Positions 52,542 through 62,063 of a stretch of 64,000 bases of DNA are shown in pieces. Made by a program: the position numbers and the translations under genes. How positions within the stretch are numbered: position 1 is the first letter of the stretch; the number at the start of each line of letters is the position of its first letter. The notes below the pieces were generated by a model, which was not told the origin of the DNA, searched no databases, and saw only the letters and a program-made list of their open reading frames with translations. The stretch covers positions 434,001-498,000 of the forward strand of contig NZ_JACJQO010000022.1 in the NCBI RefSeq assembly GCF_014696715.1, given 5' to 3'. The stretch is from Pseudanabaena sp. FACHB-2040 (GTDB lineage: Bacteria; Cyanobacteriota; Cyanobacteriia; Phormidesmidales; Phormidesmidaceae).

Positions 52542-54227
52542 TTAGAACAGGTTCATATCAGTGACTGCCCCCTGGCTGCTAGACGACACTAGCTTGGCGT
52601 ATTTACCCAAGATGCCCCGGGTATAGCGCGGCGGGCGCGGGGTCCAGGCGGCGCGGCGCTTCTCCAAATCTTCGGCAGGAAGATTGAGCTGCAGCAGGTT
52701 AGCATCCGCATCAATCGTAATCGAGTCGCCCTCTTGAACAAGAGCGATCGTGCCGCCCACAGCAGCTTCTGGCGCAACGTGGCCCACTACCATCCCATAA
52801 GTACCGCCAGAAAAGCGCCCATCGGTAATCAGACCCACTGCATCACCCAGACCTGCCCCAATCAAGGCCGACGTGGGGGCCAGCATTTCCCGCATACCTG
52901 GCCCCCCCTTAGGGCCTTCGTAGCGCACGACCACCACATCCCCGGCAACAACCTGCTTGGCCAAGATTGCATCTAGACACTCTTCCTCGGAGTCAAAAAC
53001 CCGCGCAGGTCCAGTAATGCGGCGATTTTTAATTCCCGTCAGCTTAGCGACGGCCCCTTCCTCCGCTAGGTTGCCCTTGAGAATGCCGAGGTGCCCCTGG
53101 GCATACATTGGCTTGTCAAAGGGCCGAATCACGTCCTGATCAGACCGAGGCTCAGCCGGAATATCTGCCAGCACTTCTTCAATCGTCTGGCCGGTAATGG
53201 TTAGGGCATCGCCATGCAGCAGCCCGTTGACCAGCAGCATCTTCATCACCTGGGGAATGCCGCCCGCTGTGTGCAAATCCGTTGCGACATAGCGACCAGA
53301 CGGTTTCAAGTCACAGAGCACTGGCACTCGGCGACGAATCGTCTCAAAATCGTCGATCGTCAGGGGCACGCCGATGGCATTGGCAATGGCTAGCAGGTGC
53401 AGCACGGAGTTGGTAGAACCCCCCACCGCCATAATGACGGAGATCGCGTTCTCAAAAGCCTGCCGAGTCAAGATTTGGCTAGGCAAGATTTGCTGGCGAA
53501 TAGCCTCTATCAGCACAATTGCCGAATTCTCAGCACTGTCGGCCTTCTCTGCATCTTCAGCCGCCATCGTCGAAGAGTACATCAGGCTCATGCCCATTGC
53601 CTCAAAGGCCGAAGACATCGTGTTAGCCGTGTACATACCACCGCAGGAGCCGGCTCCTGGGCAGGCATTGCGCTCGACTGCTAGCAGGGTTTCGTCAGCA
53701 ATTTTGCCAGCGCTATATTCTCCCACGGCTTCAAAGGCCGATACTACTGTCAGGTCTTTGCCAGCGTAGTGCCCTGGCTTAATAGTGCCACCATAGACAA
53801 AAATGGCTGGAATGTTTAACCGGGCGAAGGCAATCATGGCACCGGGCATATTTTTGTCGCAGCCACCAATGGCTAACACGCCGTCCAGGCTCTGACCATT
53901 GCAGACGGTCTCAATCGAGTCAGCAATCACTTCTCGCGACACCAGGGAATACTTCATGCCCTCAGTACCCATCGAAATCCCGTCACTGATGGTAATAGTG
54001 CCAAACAGCTGCGGCATGCCTCCTGCCTGTCGCACCCCCGATTCCGCTCGTTTGGCGAGGCCATCGATCCCCATATTGCAGGGCGTGATCGTACTAAACC
54101 CATTAGCCACGCCAACAATGGGTTTCGTGAAATCGCTGTCGCCAAAACCCACAGCCCGGAGCATAGCGCGGTTGGGAGTGCGTTGAACCCCCTGAGTAAT
54201 GACCTGGCTTCTACGGTTATCCGGCAT
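52542..54227 (-). CDS. ilvD: Dihydroxy-acid dehydratase
   Basis: IlvD dehydrates dihydroxy-isovalerate and -methylvalerate in branched-chain amino acid synthesis. The protein is 561 aa. [2Fe-2S] cysteines are in [28 protein letters not shown] and [19 protein letters not shown]; other signatures are [28 protein letters not shown] and [18 protein letters not shown]. Full length. An alternative substrate class (sugar-acid dehydratase) is excluded by the IlvD-specific motifs. It is a single gene in its orientation, followed by the DUF6816-like gene. Confidence 0.98.
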   Translation of the reverse strand: MPDNRRSQVITQGVQRTPNRAMLRAVGFGDSDFTKPIVGVANGFSTITPCNMGIDGLAKRAESGVRQAGGMPQLFGTITISDGISMGTEGMKYSLVSREVIADSIETVCNGQSLDGVLAIGGCDKNMPGAMIAFARLNIPAIFVYGGTIKPGHYAGKDLTVVSAFEAVGEYSAGKIADETLLAVERNACPGAGSCGGMYTANTMSSAFEAMGMSLMYSSTMAAEDAEKADSAENSAIVLIEAIRQQILPSQILTRQAFENAISVIMAVGGSTNSVLHLLAIANAIGVPLTIDDFETIRRRVPVLCDLKPSGRYVATDLHTAGGIPQVMKMLLVNGLLHGDALTITGQTIEEVLADIPAEPRSDQDVIRPFDKPMYAQGHLGILKGNLAEEGAVAKLTGIKNRRITGPARVFDSEEECLDAILAKQVVAGDVVVVRYEGPKGGPGMREMLAPTSALIGAGLGDAVGLITDGRFSGGTYGMVVGHVAPEAAVGGTIALVQEGDSITIDADANLLQLNLPAEDLEKRRAAWTPRPPRYTRGILGKYAKLVSSSSQGAVTDMNLF

Positions 54228-54707
54228 GGTAAATCCTTAGCATCTGAAAAAAGAAGTGGCGTTGCTTAAAGCCAGTTCAGCCTCGAGTGACTGCACCACC
54301 GAGAGGAACAGTATCCATCATGAATGAAGTGGTTAATACCTAGCAAGTCATGAATCAAGGAATCCTTCGGTAAACTTGAGTAACGCAGAGCTCAGTCAGA
54401 GTGCTTTTGCCGACAGCAGAGCTACCGCTCACTATTTCTTCTTGCTGCAGCTTACTTCTCCTGTGCCCCGAGCAGAATTAACGTTGTCCTTCAGCTCACA
54501 ATCCCACTACACGGAGTTTTCAAGTAGCTTCCCGCCTTTGGTCGCTACAGGCAGTCTGCAATGAATGGTTGCTAGATGGGCAAACTAGGGCTAACTGAGG
54601 ACTCAGCCCTATTAACACAAATCTTCTGCCGCTGACAACTGCTGGTTAGCTAGCGTCTTTTAGGGCCAAGTTTTGATTAAACCAATCGTTGAGTTTGAGA
54701 AAATTCT
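54228..54707. other. Non-coding region between ilvD and the pentapeptide-repeat gene
   Basis: This 480-bp divergent gap should hold both promoters. A short hairpin (AGGGCT...AGCCCT with inner CTGAG/CTCAG) occurs at about 54587-54610. A 62-codon plus-strand ORF with a TTG start has no ribosome site. No further structure is supported. Confidence 0.4.
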
Positions 54708-55595
54708 TTGGAAAGCCACCCGCCAGAAGAGCAGTCCCCTCGCACCATAGTCAGGATGACTGGAGATGAACTCCTGCAGCGCTACGCTGCAGGCGAAAGG
54801 GATTTTCGAGCGATTGATCTGAGCGCCGCTGACCTGGCTGGACAAGATCTCAGTGCGGCTAATTTTCGGCAGGCCAACCTGAGCAAGGCCCGGCTTGAGG
54901 GCGCAGTTTTGTTTGGGAGCAATTTCCGAGAAGCAACCCTGGTTGGGACTAACTTTAACCGGGCTAACTTGAAGCTCGCTAATTTAATCGGAGCCAACTT
55001 AACCGATGCCACATTAATCGAAGCCAACCTGACTGAGGCAGGTATGCGAGGGGCCAGCCTGATTCGAACAGACCTGAGCCGCGCTACCTTACGAGAGGCG
55101 AATCTAAACGAGGGCAACTTCGATGGCACAAATCTACAGGATGCCATCTTGACAGAGGCCAGTCTCAGCCGGGCCAAAATGATCCGGGTTAATCTGACCA
55201 ATGCGAGCCTGGAGCAGGCCAATCTAACCAGTGCGCTAATGAATGGGTCTGTGCTGCAGGGAGCGAATCTAGCAGGGGCCTCGCTGAATGGGGCAACTCT
55301 AGAGGGCGCTGATTTGCGAGGGGTAGATCTGAGCCGGGCCAAGCTCATGGGGGCCAACATGGTCCAGGTTAATTTAGCCAAAGCTAACCTGCGGGGAGCT
55401 AATTTGAGCTGGAGTTCTCTGCGGGGGGCAAACCTGCGGGGAGCAACCCTTTATCGCACAAAGCTGAACTGGTCCAACCTTAGTGGCGCAGATTTGAGCG
55501 AGGCGGTCATGATGAATGCTCACGTTGAGTACACCAATTTGCGTCATGCGGATTTGACGGGTGCGGTCTTGCCAGAAGGCCTTACCTTGGAATAA
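54708..55595 (+). CDS. Pentapeptide-repeat protein
   Basis: This 295-aa protein is almost entirely A(N/D)LXX pentapeptide repeats from about residue 37 to the end (for example ANLKLANLIGANLTDATLIE and ADLRGVDLSRAKLMGAN). These fold into a right-handed quadrilateral beta helix. The short N-terminus (ESHPPEEQSPRTIVRMTGDELLQRYAAGERDF) is unique to this class of cyanobacterial proteins. Role unknown. The first codon is a TTG (54708); an ATG at 54756 is the alternative start. The 200-codon opposite-strand frame is a shadow of the repeats. Confidence 0.9.
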   Translation: MESHPPEEQSPRTIVRMTGDELLQRYAAGERDFRAIDLSAADLAGQDLSAANFRQANLSKARLEGAVLFGSNFREATLVGTNFNRANLKLANLIGANLTDATLIEANLTEAGMRGASLIRTDLSRATLREANLNEGNFDGTNLQDAILTEASLSRAKMIRVNLTNASLEQANLTSALMNGSVLQGANLAGASLNGATLEGADLRGVDLSRAKLMGANMVQVNLAKANLRGANLSWSSLRGANLRGATLYRTKLNWSNLSGADLSEAVMMNAHVEYTNLRHADLTGAVLPEGLTLE

Positions 55596-55596
55596 C

Positions 55597-57477
55597 TTAC
55601 TTTGGAATAAAAGCGTGTAGGGGTGAGCGAAACAGGCTACTGGGTAAGTACACTACCGTCAGCGAGGGAGGGCTGGTTCTTAGATAAGCCACCATTTGCT
55701 GCTGCAGTGCCCGGAAGCGGTGCTGAATATCGATAGCTTCGAGGTGCACCAGGGAAGGCATATAAGCTAGGGCACCTTGACTCTGATGAGGACGCAGAGC
55801 AAGCTTTAGCCAGCGCTGGACGCTGGTGGGCAACTCCTGGCTGATGCGCAAGGGCAGATCTGGTGTGGAGTATGCCTGGGCATAGGCTGGGGTGAGAAAA
55901 GCCGCATATTGGTCGGCATCATCAGTTTGCTGCAGAATGAAGCTGAGACTGACCCCTTGAAGAAATTCTCTGAGGCGGGCTGTGGCCTCACCGGGCAACT
56001 CGGGCATGAAAGGAAAACTACTGAGTTCCGGATTTAGGTTTTGGGGATCACCGACACTCAGGTGGGTGCCCCCGATTACAGTAACCAAATGCTTGGGGCC
56101 TGCTAGTTGCTCAAAGGGCAGCAGCTGCTGGCTGGCAATGGGCGTGACGCCATCATGGCTGCTGGCCAGCACTAGCGTTGGGATCTGAATTTGGCTGAAC
56201 CCCGATTCTCCAAACAGCTGCCCCGTAAGCGGGTTCATAACGATGAGCTGGGTAATGCGCGGATCGCTGAGGTCGGCGGTCTGGACGGGCAGATCTAGCG
56301 CGGCGCACTGCAGCCAGTCAGCGGGTGATAGACCCGAGGGCAAAATGTTCTCACAGAACTGCTGCAAATCTCGGGTGTCTAGGGTGGCTCCGGCTAGGGC
56401 CAACCCGGTATAGCCACCCAGCGAGTGGCCGATAAACGCTACGTTTTCCGTGTTTAGGCGACCCCGTAAGCTGAAGGAGCTTTCATTTAGACTGGCCAGC
56501 CGATCCAAAACGAAGCTGATGTCCTCAGGCCGATCTAAAAACTCTGTAGCTGGCAGAATGCGGTTGGTCTCTTGACTGCTTGAGGAGAGGGGGCTGGAAA
56601 TCAGCGCTGCTACGTTGCTGCCAGGATGCTCAACAGAAGCGACGGTCAGGCCATAGGAAGCTAAATGATGGGCAAGGTAGGCGAAAAAACGCCGGTCTGC
56701 ACCAAACCCGTGGGAGAGAACGACCAGCGGACCTTGGGTATCGCGGCTCCAGTACAGATCGACAGGGATATTGCGCTGACGGTTGCGATCGCGCAGATTA
56801 AGTTCCCAAAGTTCTACGGCTACTGGGCCAGGGTTGGAGGGATCCACCGGCAGGGCTAGCTGCGCATCTACAGCATCGGCCCCAGGCAGTTCATGCTCTA
56901 GCACCCGTCCTAGGGAAGCATTTTCAAAGCGGGTCAGATTAAATTGAGAGGCCAGCGTGGCGAGAGCAGAGAAATTGACTTCTACAGTCTTCTCCGGCAT
57001 CGCTCGCAGAACGCTCAGAATGCTAAGCCCATCTGGGTCGAGGGCAGCTTCGTTTAGCGCTGCCTGCAGCTCGGCCGGGGCCAAACTAGGAGAAATGTTT
57101 TCTAAAGTTTGAACAATTTGCTTGCCGCTAGAGGACCGCAGGACTTCCTCCAACACCAGGGTACTAATGGCAGGATCGAGAGATATGCGGCTTTGCAAGG
57201 CCTCTGCCAGCTGAGGCGTTAGCAGAGGCCGATACAGCTTTAAAGCTGCAGGCACTTCACCCGTGTCGGAGAAGTGTTCTAAGTCGTTGAGGTGAACGCT
57301 TTGGGATAGGGGACCAACGCGCAGCATCAGGGTCTCAGCGGCTTCCCCGGGTGCTGCACCCCCCAAACCCCAGATCATCGTTAGCCCAGCCAAGGTGGCT
57401 TTGAAGGGGAACCATTGACCAAATCGACGTTGGGAATTGGAATTCACAGTAACCACAGAGTAATGCCAATCAATCAT
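55597..57477 (-). CDS. Exported alpha/beta hydrolase with DUF1400 domain
   Basis: This 626-aa protein has an N-terminal signal region (ATLAGLTMIWGLGGAAPGEA), a DUF1400 domain at about residues 45-170 (TLMLRVGPLSQSVHLNDLEH then LKLYRPLLTPQLAEAL) and a hydrolase domain with LVVLSHGFGADRRFFAYLA, the nucleophile AFIGHSLGGYTGLALAGATL (Ser in GHSLGG) and a late histidine in GGTHLSVGDPQNL. The DUF1400-hydrolase fusion is typical of cyanobacteria. The substrate is unknown; a lipase or esterase acting in the periplasm is plausible. Confidence 0.9.
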   Translation of the reverse strand: MIDWHYSVVTVNSNSQRRFGQWFPFKATLAGLTMIWGLGGAAPGEAAETLMLRVGPLSQSVHLNDLEHFSDTGEVPAALKLYRPLLTPQLAEALQSRISLDPAISTLVLEEVLRSSSGKQIVQTLENISPSLAPAELQAALNEAALDPDGLSILSVLRAMPEKTVEVNFSALATLASQFNLTRFENASLGRVLEHELPGADAVDAQLALPVDPSNPGPVAVELWELNLRDRNRQRNIPVDLYWSRDTQGPLVVLSHGFGADRRFFAYLAHHLASYGLTVASVEHPGSNVAALISSPLSSSSQETNRILPATEFLDRPEDISFVLDRLASLNESSFSLRGRLNTENVAFIGHSLGGYTGLALAGATLDTRDLQQFCENILPSGLSPADWLQCAALDLPVQTADLSDPRITQLIVMNPLTGQLFGESGFSQIQIPTLVLASSHDGVTPIASQQLLPFEQLAGPKHLVTVIGGTHLSVGDPQNLNPELSSFPFMPELPGEATARLREFLQGVSLSFILQQTDDADQYAAFLTPAYAQAYSTPDLPLRISQELPTSVQRWLKLALRPHQSQGALAYMPSLVHLEAIDIQHRFRALQQQMVAYLRTSPPSLTVVYLPSSLFRSPLHAFIPK

Positions 57478-57630
57478 CTAACTGTTGCCTGAATCCACAA
57501 TGCCCAATTTCCTCTACCGGTCGATCAAAACTCAACAGGAGACCACTCTTTAGAATCTAAACGACAGAAAAAACTTTGAGGCCAGACAGAGCATCACATT
57601 TTCTTGCAATCTTTAACGGTAGATAAGCAA

Positions 57631-58125
57631 ATGGGCAAGATTTTGATCGGCGTTATGGGGCCTGGGGAGCAGGCTACGGCCCTACAGATCGCCACTGCCT
57701 ATGAACTGGGAAAAGGGCTGGCCCGCCAGGGATGGGCCGTTTTGACGGGAGGGCGCGGGGTAGGGGTGATGGATGCGGCCTGCCGAGGAGCCAAAGAGGT
57801 AGGGGGAATGACGGTGGGCATCTTACCGACAAGCGATCGCTGCACTTTGTCAGAAGCTGTAGATATTCCCATCTTTACTGACCTGGGGAACGCCCGGAAT
57901 AATGTGAACGTGCTTTCTAGCCGAGTTGTGATTGCCTGCGGCATGGGAGCCGGGACTGCATCTGAGGTAGCCCTAGCGATCAAGGCCGCAAAGCCCGTAA
58001 TTCTAATGCAGGTGGAGCCTGGTATCAGAGACTTCTTTCAGCAACTAACCTCGCAGCCCATTGATAGAGCTGAGACGGTCGAAGCCGCAATTGAAAAAAT
58101 CTACCACTGCTTAGCGGCTGAGTAA
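57631..58125 (+). CDS. LOG/TIGR00725-family protein (lysine decarboxylase-like fold)
   Basis: This 164-aa protein starts MGKILIGVMGPGEQATALQI. It has the glycine-rich TGGRGVGVMDAACRGAKEVGG, and NNVNVLSSRVVIACGMGAGTASEVALAIK. The PGGxGTxxE catalytic motif of true LOG cytokinin-activating enzymes is replaced by CGMGAGTASE, which fits the TIGR00725 group. Function is unknown; nucleotide binding is likely. I chose the ATG at 57631 over the earlier codon at 57604. Confidence 0.9.
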   Translation: MGKILIGVMGPGEQATALQIATAYELGKGLARQGWAVLTGGRGVGVMDAACRGAKEVGGMTVGILPTSDRCTLSEAVDIPIFTDLGNARNNVNVLSSRVVIACGMGAGTASEVALAIKAAKPVILMQVEPGIRDFFQQLTSQPIDRAETVEAAIEKIYHCLAAE

Positions 58126-58273
58126 CCCAGCATATGGTCGAGTTCTACGGCTACGGGTTCAGCTGATCTGGAACTGATGTGTCTAGGGCTACACATTACC
58201 AAACTTACTGTATTGTCCGACAGCTTCAAAAACTTGTTTATGCTGGGGGTACATCCCGTTTTCGGTTGGTGCA

Positions 58274-58552
58274 ATGGCAGACCAAGAACCCTCCAAAGAC
58301 AATTTTCTATATCCCCGTAGTAAGTACTGGGGAGAGTTTTCGCCGCAAAATCTGGCTTTTAACGCCAATCTACAGGAGTTTGCTCAGCGCATCTCGGTTG
58401 TATGCAATCTGGAAACAGGCGGCAAACTATCTGCCGACGAAGCCTATCGTGAGATTAAGGCGCTTTGGAAGGAATTAAAGGAGTCTAAGAAATATCTGCT
58501 GGACACACCGCCACCCACGCTAGACGACGAAACTACTCCAGGAGACGACTAA
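58274..58552 (+). CDS. Small conserved cyanobacterial protein (DUF7219-like)
   Basis: This 92-aa protein has the conserved block DNFLYPRSKYWGEFSPQNLA, then FNANLQEFAQRISVVCNLET and EAYREIKALWKELKESKKYL. I recognise this as a small cyanobacterial family (listed, as I recall, as DUF7219) with no known function. The C-terminal tail is acidic and variable. It is 148 bp after the LOG-like gene on the same strand. The longer frame-shifted ORF at 58179-58478 is a shadow. Confidence 0.85.
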   Translation: MADQEPSKDNFLYPRSKYWGEFSPQNLAFNANLQEFAQRISVVCNLETGGKLSADEAYREIKALWKELKESKKYLLDTPPPTLDDETTPGDD

Positions 58553-58630
58553 ACCAGACTTTGCAAAGCGGGTTAGACCCAACCTCAGCAAGGGAACGAG
58601 CGGTTTGAGGCAGATGGAAAAAGCCAATCG

Positions 58631-59746
58631 CTAATTTTGCAGATAGCCTTTGACAATCCGCAAAATTCGAGCCGATGCTTGACCGTCGCCAAAAGGGTTA
58701 ACTGCTTTCGCCATAGCCTCGTAGGTGGCGGTATTACTTAGCAGTTCGGCAGCATTTTGGGTAATCGATTCGGCAGCGGTGCCAATCAGTCGGGCTGTGC
58801 CCGCTGCGATCGCTTCGGGGCGCTCAGTAGTATCTCGTAGAACCAGTACTGGCTTTCCTAGGCCAGGCGCTTCTTCCTGCAAACCGCCAGAATCACTCAG
58901 TAGCAGGTAGCTGCGCTGCATTGCCCCGACTAACTGGGCATAGTCAAGCGGCTCGGTCAGAAAGACTCTCGGATGATCCCCTAAGAGAGTTTGTAAGGGC
59001 TCCCTCACAGTCGGGTTTCGGTGCAGCGGCAGCAGCAGCGCCGTGTCGGGAAACTTGTCTAGAACTGTCAAAAATCCTTGGGCAATGTCTTTAAGCGGTT
59101 CTCCCCAGTTCTCCCGCCGATGCACGGTAGAGAGCAGCACTCGGTAGCGATCCCAGTCCAGTCCTGGAATGGGGCATTCGGGCTGGCGCTCTGCGACCTT
59201 GAGCAGGGCATCAATCACAGTATTGCCGGTTTTGTGGATTTGGCCAACCACACCGGATCGCTCTAAATGGCTGACTGAAGTTTCGGTGGGGGCAAAGTTC
59301 AGCGCTGTTAGCTGGGAGATCAACCGCCGATTGGCTTCTTCTGGAAAGGGGCTATAGAGGTTGTCAGTGCGAAGGCCCGCTTCTACGTGACCCACCGGGA
59401 TCCTTTGGTAAAAAGCCGCTAGCGCTGCTGCAAAAGCCGTAGTTGTGTCACCTTGGACAATCACCAAATCGGGCTGGAGGCGGCTGAAGCAGGCTTCTAG
59501 GCCCTGCAAGCTGCGACAGGTAATGTCTGTCAGCGTTTGCTGGGGCTGCATGATGGCCAGATCTTCATCAGCGCTCAGGTCAAACAGTGCCATGACCTGG
59601 TCCACCATTTCCCGGTGCTGTCCGGTCAATATGATATGGGTTTGAAATTCGGGAGCCTGCTGAAATGCCTGAATCACCGGGGCCAGCTTAATGGCCTCGG
59701 GGCGGGTTCCTAGGGTGATGCAGATACGTTTGGGTGCGTCAGACAT
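58631..59746 (-). CDS. wecB: UDP-N-acetylglucosamine 2-epimerase (non-hydrolysing)
   Basis: WecB makes UDP-ManNAc from UDP-GlcNAc for surface glycans. The protein is 371 aa from MSDAPKRICITLGTRPEAIK. Signatures are LGTRPEAIKLAPVI, VQGDTTTAFAAALAAF, HVEAGLRTDNLYSPFPEEAN, TVHRRENWG and LSDSGGLQEEAPGLGKPVLV with RDTTERPE. The family is clear and complete. No neighbouring glycan genes are seen. The ATG at 59746 is chosen; the open frame starts 13 codons earlier. Confidence 0.95.
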   Translation of the reverse strand: MSDAPKRICITLGTRPEAIKLAPVIQAFQQAPEFQTHIILTGQHREMVDQVMALFDLSADEDLAIMQPQQTLTDITCRSLQGLEACFSRLQPDLVIVQGDTTTAFAAALAAFYQRIPVGHVEAGLRTDNLYSPFPEEANRRLISQLTALNFAPTETSVSHLERSGVVGQIHKTGNTVIDALLKVAERQPECPIPGLDWDRYRVLLSTVHRRENWGEPLKDIAQGFLTVLDKFPDTALLLPLHRNPTVREPLQTLLGDHPRVFLTEPLDYAQLVGAMQRSYLLLSDSGGLQEEAPGLGKPVLVLRDTTERPEAIAAGTARLIGTAAESITQNAAELLSNTATYEAMAKAVNPFGDGQASARILRIVKGYLQN

Positions 59747-59922
59747 AGGGAATGAGTTCAGATCACGAGCAGGGCAATCTGGCAAAACTGGCCCAGATAG
59801 ATCGCTAGGCGGGTCAGCTTATCTATGATTGCACGCGATGACAATCTCTGTTCAGGAACCGCCCCTGGGTAAACACCCTCTGTCAAAATGGGCAGTAAGG
59901 TTTCACTTCCCCAGCTAAAGCT

Positions 59923-60402
59923 ATGACTCAGACGATCCTGCTCACCGATCTGGTGGTCCAGACCCTTGATTTATCTCCTGCGATCGCAGTCATCGAACCG
60001 CTCCTAGAGTCAGGCGATCTGCTTGAAAAAGAAGCAACTTTAGCCTTCAAGATCGACGTTACTCGTGATCCAATGGATCCACGCGAACTCTCCGAAATTC
60101 CTGAGGTGCGGCTCTGGTTCATTCGGCTAGACAGCCACTATCCCTGGTTGCCCCTGGTACTAGATTGGGAGGCTGGAGAGTTGGGCCGCTACGCAGCGAT
60201 GCTGGTGCCCCACCAGTTCAGCCCCACCGAGGGCGTGCGCTACAACCCGGAGGCACTCGAGATCTTCGTGATGCAGAAAATCTTTGCCATTTCTCAGTGG
60301 CTCAACCAGCAGGGCCACACCAGCCGCACCAAGCTCAAGTTTATGACTCAAATGCTGGGCTACGAAATCGACGACGGGCTATTTGATTTGCTGAGAGCTT
60401 AG
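59923..60402 (+). CDS. crr6: CRR6 family NDH-1 assembly factor
   Basis: This 159-aa soluble protein is like plant CRR6 (DUF1817): DPMDPRELSEIPEVRLWFIR, then LDWEAGELGRYAAMLVPHQF, GVRYNPEALEIFVMQKIFAI and TKLKFMTQMLGYEIDDGLFDL. CRR6 is needed in plants and cyanobacteria for maturation of the NDH-1 subunit NdhI; this is established knowledge. ndhI is in this same window near 29 kb but not linked in an operon. Its stop is 3 bp from the stop of the convergent SAM hydrolase gene. Confidence 0.93.
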   Translation: MTQTILLTDLVVQTLDLSPAIAVIEPLLESGDLLEKEATLAFKIDVTRDPMDPRELSEIPEVRLWFIRLDSHYPWLPLVLDWEAGELGRYAAMLVPHQFSPTEGVRYNPEALEIFVMQKIFAISQWLNQQGHTSRTKLKFMTQMLGYEIDDGLFDLLRA

Positions 60403-60405
60403 CCA

Positions 60406-61197
60406 TTATTCTGCTGGTTCAATCCAGACACAAGTGCCCACGCTTGCCTGGAGCTGCTGCTGAGCACTGCCACCGTTGACTGCAATTTCCAGCCATCCGT
60501 GGCTACCGATCAGACTGAGGGGCTGACTTGGTAACACCTCGCTGTAGGTGCGGGCGCTAGGCAGGATATGTTCTCCTAACTGGGCCTGCCACGGGCCGTT
60601 TGGTAAATGCTCAGGGGTCAAGTTGGTGATTAGGTTGCCGAAGCGATCGCAATACTGCACGCTGCCCCTGACCCGCTGCCCCGACTGAACCACTGGAGGA
60701 ATCTCCAAAGTTGCCAAGGATTGAGGCTCAATTGGGTTCCCTAACGCCGCTAAGGATATCCCTTGAGCTAGGTGAGCCGCCACGGGAGCAAATATGTCTC
60801 GGCCGTGGAAGGTGGTGCTGGGAAGGCGGGTTCTCCAGTATTCAGTCCGGGCTAGGGCAACGGCAGCAAGGGCCGGACTGGCGGTTAAAATGCCGCTGAA
60901 AATGCCATTGTCTGGGCCTACCAGCACGCTGCCCGCAGTCTGAATCGCCACTCCTCGACGCGCGGTACCTACTCCTGGATCGACCACAGCAACGTGAATA
61001 GTTCCAGGCGGAAAATAGGGATGAGCATTCAGCAGGTTAAACCGGGCCGCTAGCAGATCCTGAGGCGCAATCTCGTGGGTTAGGTCGATCACCCGCGCTT
61101 CCGGGCAGATCTCAGCGATGACACCCTTCAAGATGCCAACGTAAGCATCTTGAGTGCCGAAGTCGGTCAGGAGGGTGATGAGGGGAGCAGGGGTCAT
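60406..61197 (-). CDS. SAM hydrolase (S-adenosylmethionine hydroxide adenosyltransferase family, DUF62)
   Basis: This 263-aa protein has ITLLTDFGTQDAYVGILKGV, then PGTIHVAVVDPGVGTARRGV with the Asp and Arg of the active site, VGPDNGIFSGIL, FHGRDIFAPVAAHLAQG (His) and GSVQYCDRFGNLITNLTPEH. The fold is shared with fluorinases and chlorinases, but the Asp-Arg-His set is that of the SAM hydrolases, which give adenosine and methionine. Role in vivo is unclear. The gene lies next to, and is co-directional with, the SPOUT methyltransferase gene. Confidence 0.93.
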   Translation of the reverse strand: MTPAPLITLLTDFGTQDAYVGILKGVIAEICPEARVIDLTHEIAPQDLLAARFNLLNAHPYFPPGTIHVAVVDPGVGTARRGVAIQTAGSVLVGPDNGIFSGILTASPALAAVALARTEYWRTRLPSTTFHGRDIFAPVAAHLAQGISLAALGNPIEPQSLATLEIPPVVQSGQRVRGSVQYCDRFGNLITNLTPEHLPNGPWQAQLGEHILPSARTYSEVLPSQPLSLIGSHGWLEIAVNGGSAQQQLQASVGTCVWIEPAE

Positions 61198-61216
61198 AGG
61201 GCAGCGATTGCTTCAG

Positions 61217-61885
61217 CTAGTCGAAAATCTTAGGTTGAGCGTGCTGCTTAACATACTCGTAGATGGCAATGGCAGCAGCAGTGTGGACATTGAGAGACTC
61301 GACCTGACCAAATTGTGGAATGGCAAGAACCCCTAGAGGCCGGTCTTCGGCCATCGTACCAACAGGCTGCTCCTTGACCACAGTACCTAACCCAGCCGCT
61401 GGCCCAGGGTCAACTGTGGCTTTGGCCCCTCCCTGCCCACACATCGCGATGAGCTCGTCGGGAATGCCCGTTAACTCTCGCCCTAGGACCAGCGCTGTTT
61501 TCTTAGGAAACGTAAACTCAGTCAAGCAGCAGGCCTGAGGGTGAGTTGTCAGGGCTAGGACTACATAGCCCAGCTGTTGCTGAGATTGGATCCACTGGCT
61601 TACCACAGCGGGTGAACACGCCTCCAGCGGCTGCCAGTGATGGGCAGAGGCAGCCAGCTTGCGGAACTCCCAGGTCTGTGCGATCGCAAGATCCGGCAGC
61701 ACCAGCGACTCCAGCCGAAATACCTCGGCAGTGCGGCACAGCGCCCCCAGGTTCATTGGATTCTCTACTAGAGCTGCACAAATTTTTAGAGCATGTCGGG
61801 GTTGGGCGGGGTTGCGATTCCCTTTTTGGTCAAAGCTTCGACCTCTTTCTTTGTCCGCCGGAGAGTTGGATGGCCACATATCCAT
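61217..61885 (-). CDS. TrmH-family RNA 2'-O-methyltransferase with an insertion
   Basis: This SPOUT/SpoU methyltransferase is about 222 aa. Motif 1 is ICAALVENPMNLGALCRTAE, motif 2 is TALVLGRELTGIPDELIAMC and motif 3 is VLAIPQFGQVESLNVHTAAA with IAIYEYVKQH. Between motif 2 and motif 3 there is an insertion of about 36 residues (GQGGAKATVDPGPAAGLGTV ... AEDRPLG) not expected in the family. The frame is open to 62080; ATGs at 61885 and 61879 are the likely starts, as the upstream part overlaps the divergent gene's region. The target RNA is not known. Confidence 0.86.
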   Translation of the reverse strand: MDMWPSNSPADKERGRSFDQKGNRNPAQPRHALKICAALVENPMNLGALCRTAEVFRLESLVLPDLAIAQTWEFRKLAASAHHWQPLEACSPAVVSQWIQSQQQLGYVVLALTTHPQACCLTEFTFPKKTALVLGRELTGIPDELIAMCGQGGAKATVDPGPAAGLGTVVKEQPVGTMAEDRPLGVLAIPQFGQVESLNVHTAAAIAIYEYVKQHAQPKIFD

Positions 61886-62063
61886 TGTCCCTACCCTTTC
61901 TTGACAGTACTTCCAAGCGGTGGCTGTAAGCAGAATTTGTGCTGCCGTAAAAAGACCTCTTGCTGGGTTGAAACCAGAGGGCAGGAGCGACACAACCTTG
62001 CCCTCCATCTCTAACATCCATCTAACATTGGAGACAAAGACAACCCATTTCCCTACAGCCGCT

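Noticed and set aside
54376-54564. 62-codon ORF between ilvD and the pentapeptide gene
   Set aside because: TTG start, no ribosome site and no recognisable sequence.
54782-55381. 200-codon minus-strand ORF rich in Arg/Leu/Ala
   Set aside because: It is the shadow of the pentapeptide repeats, whose biased codons keep the opposite frame open.
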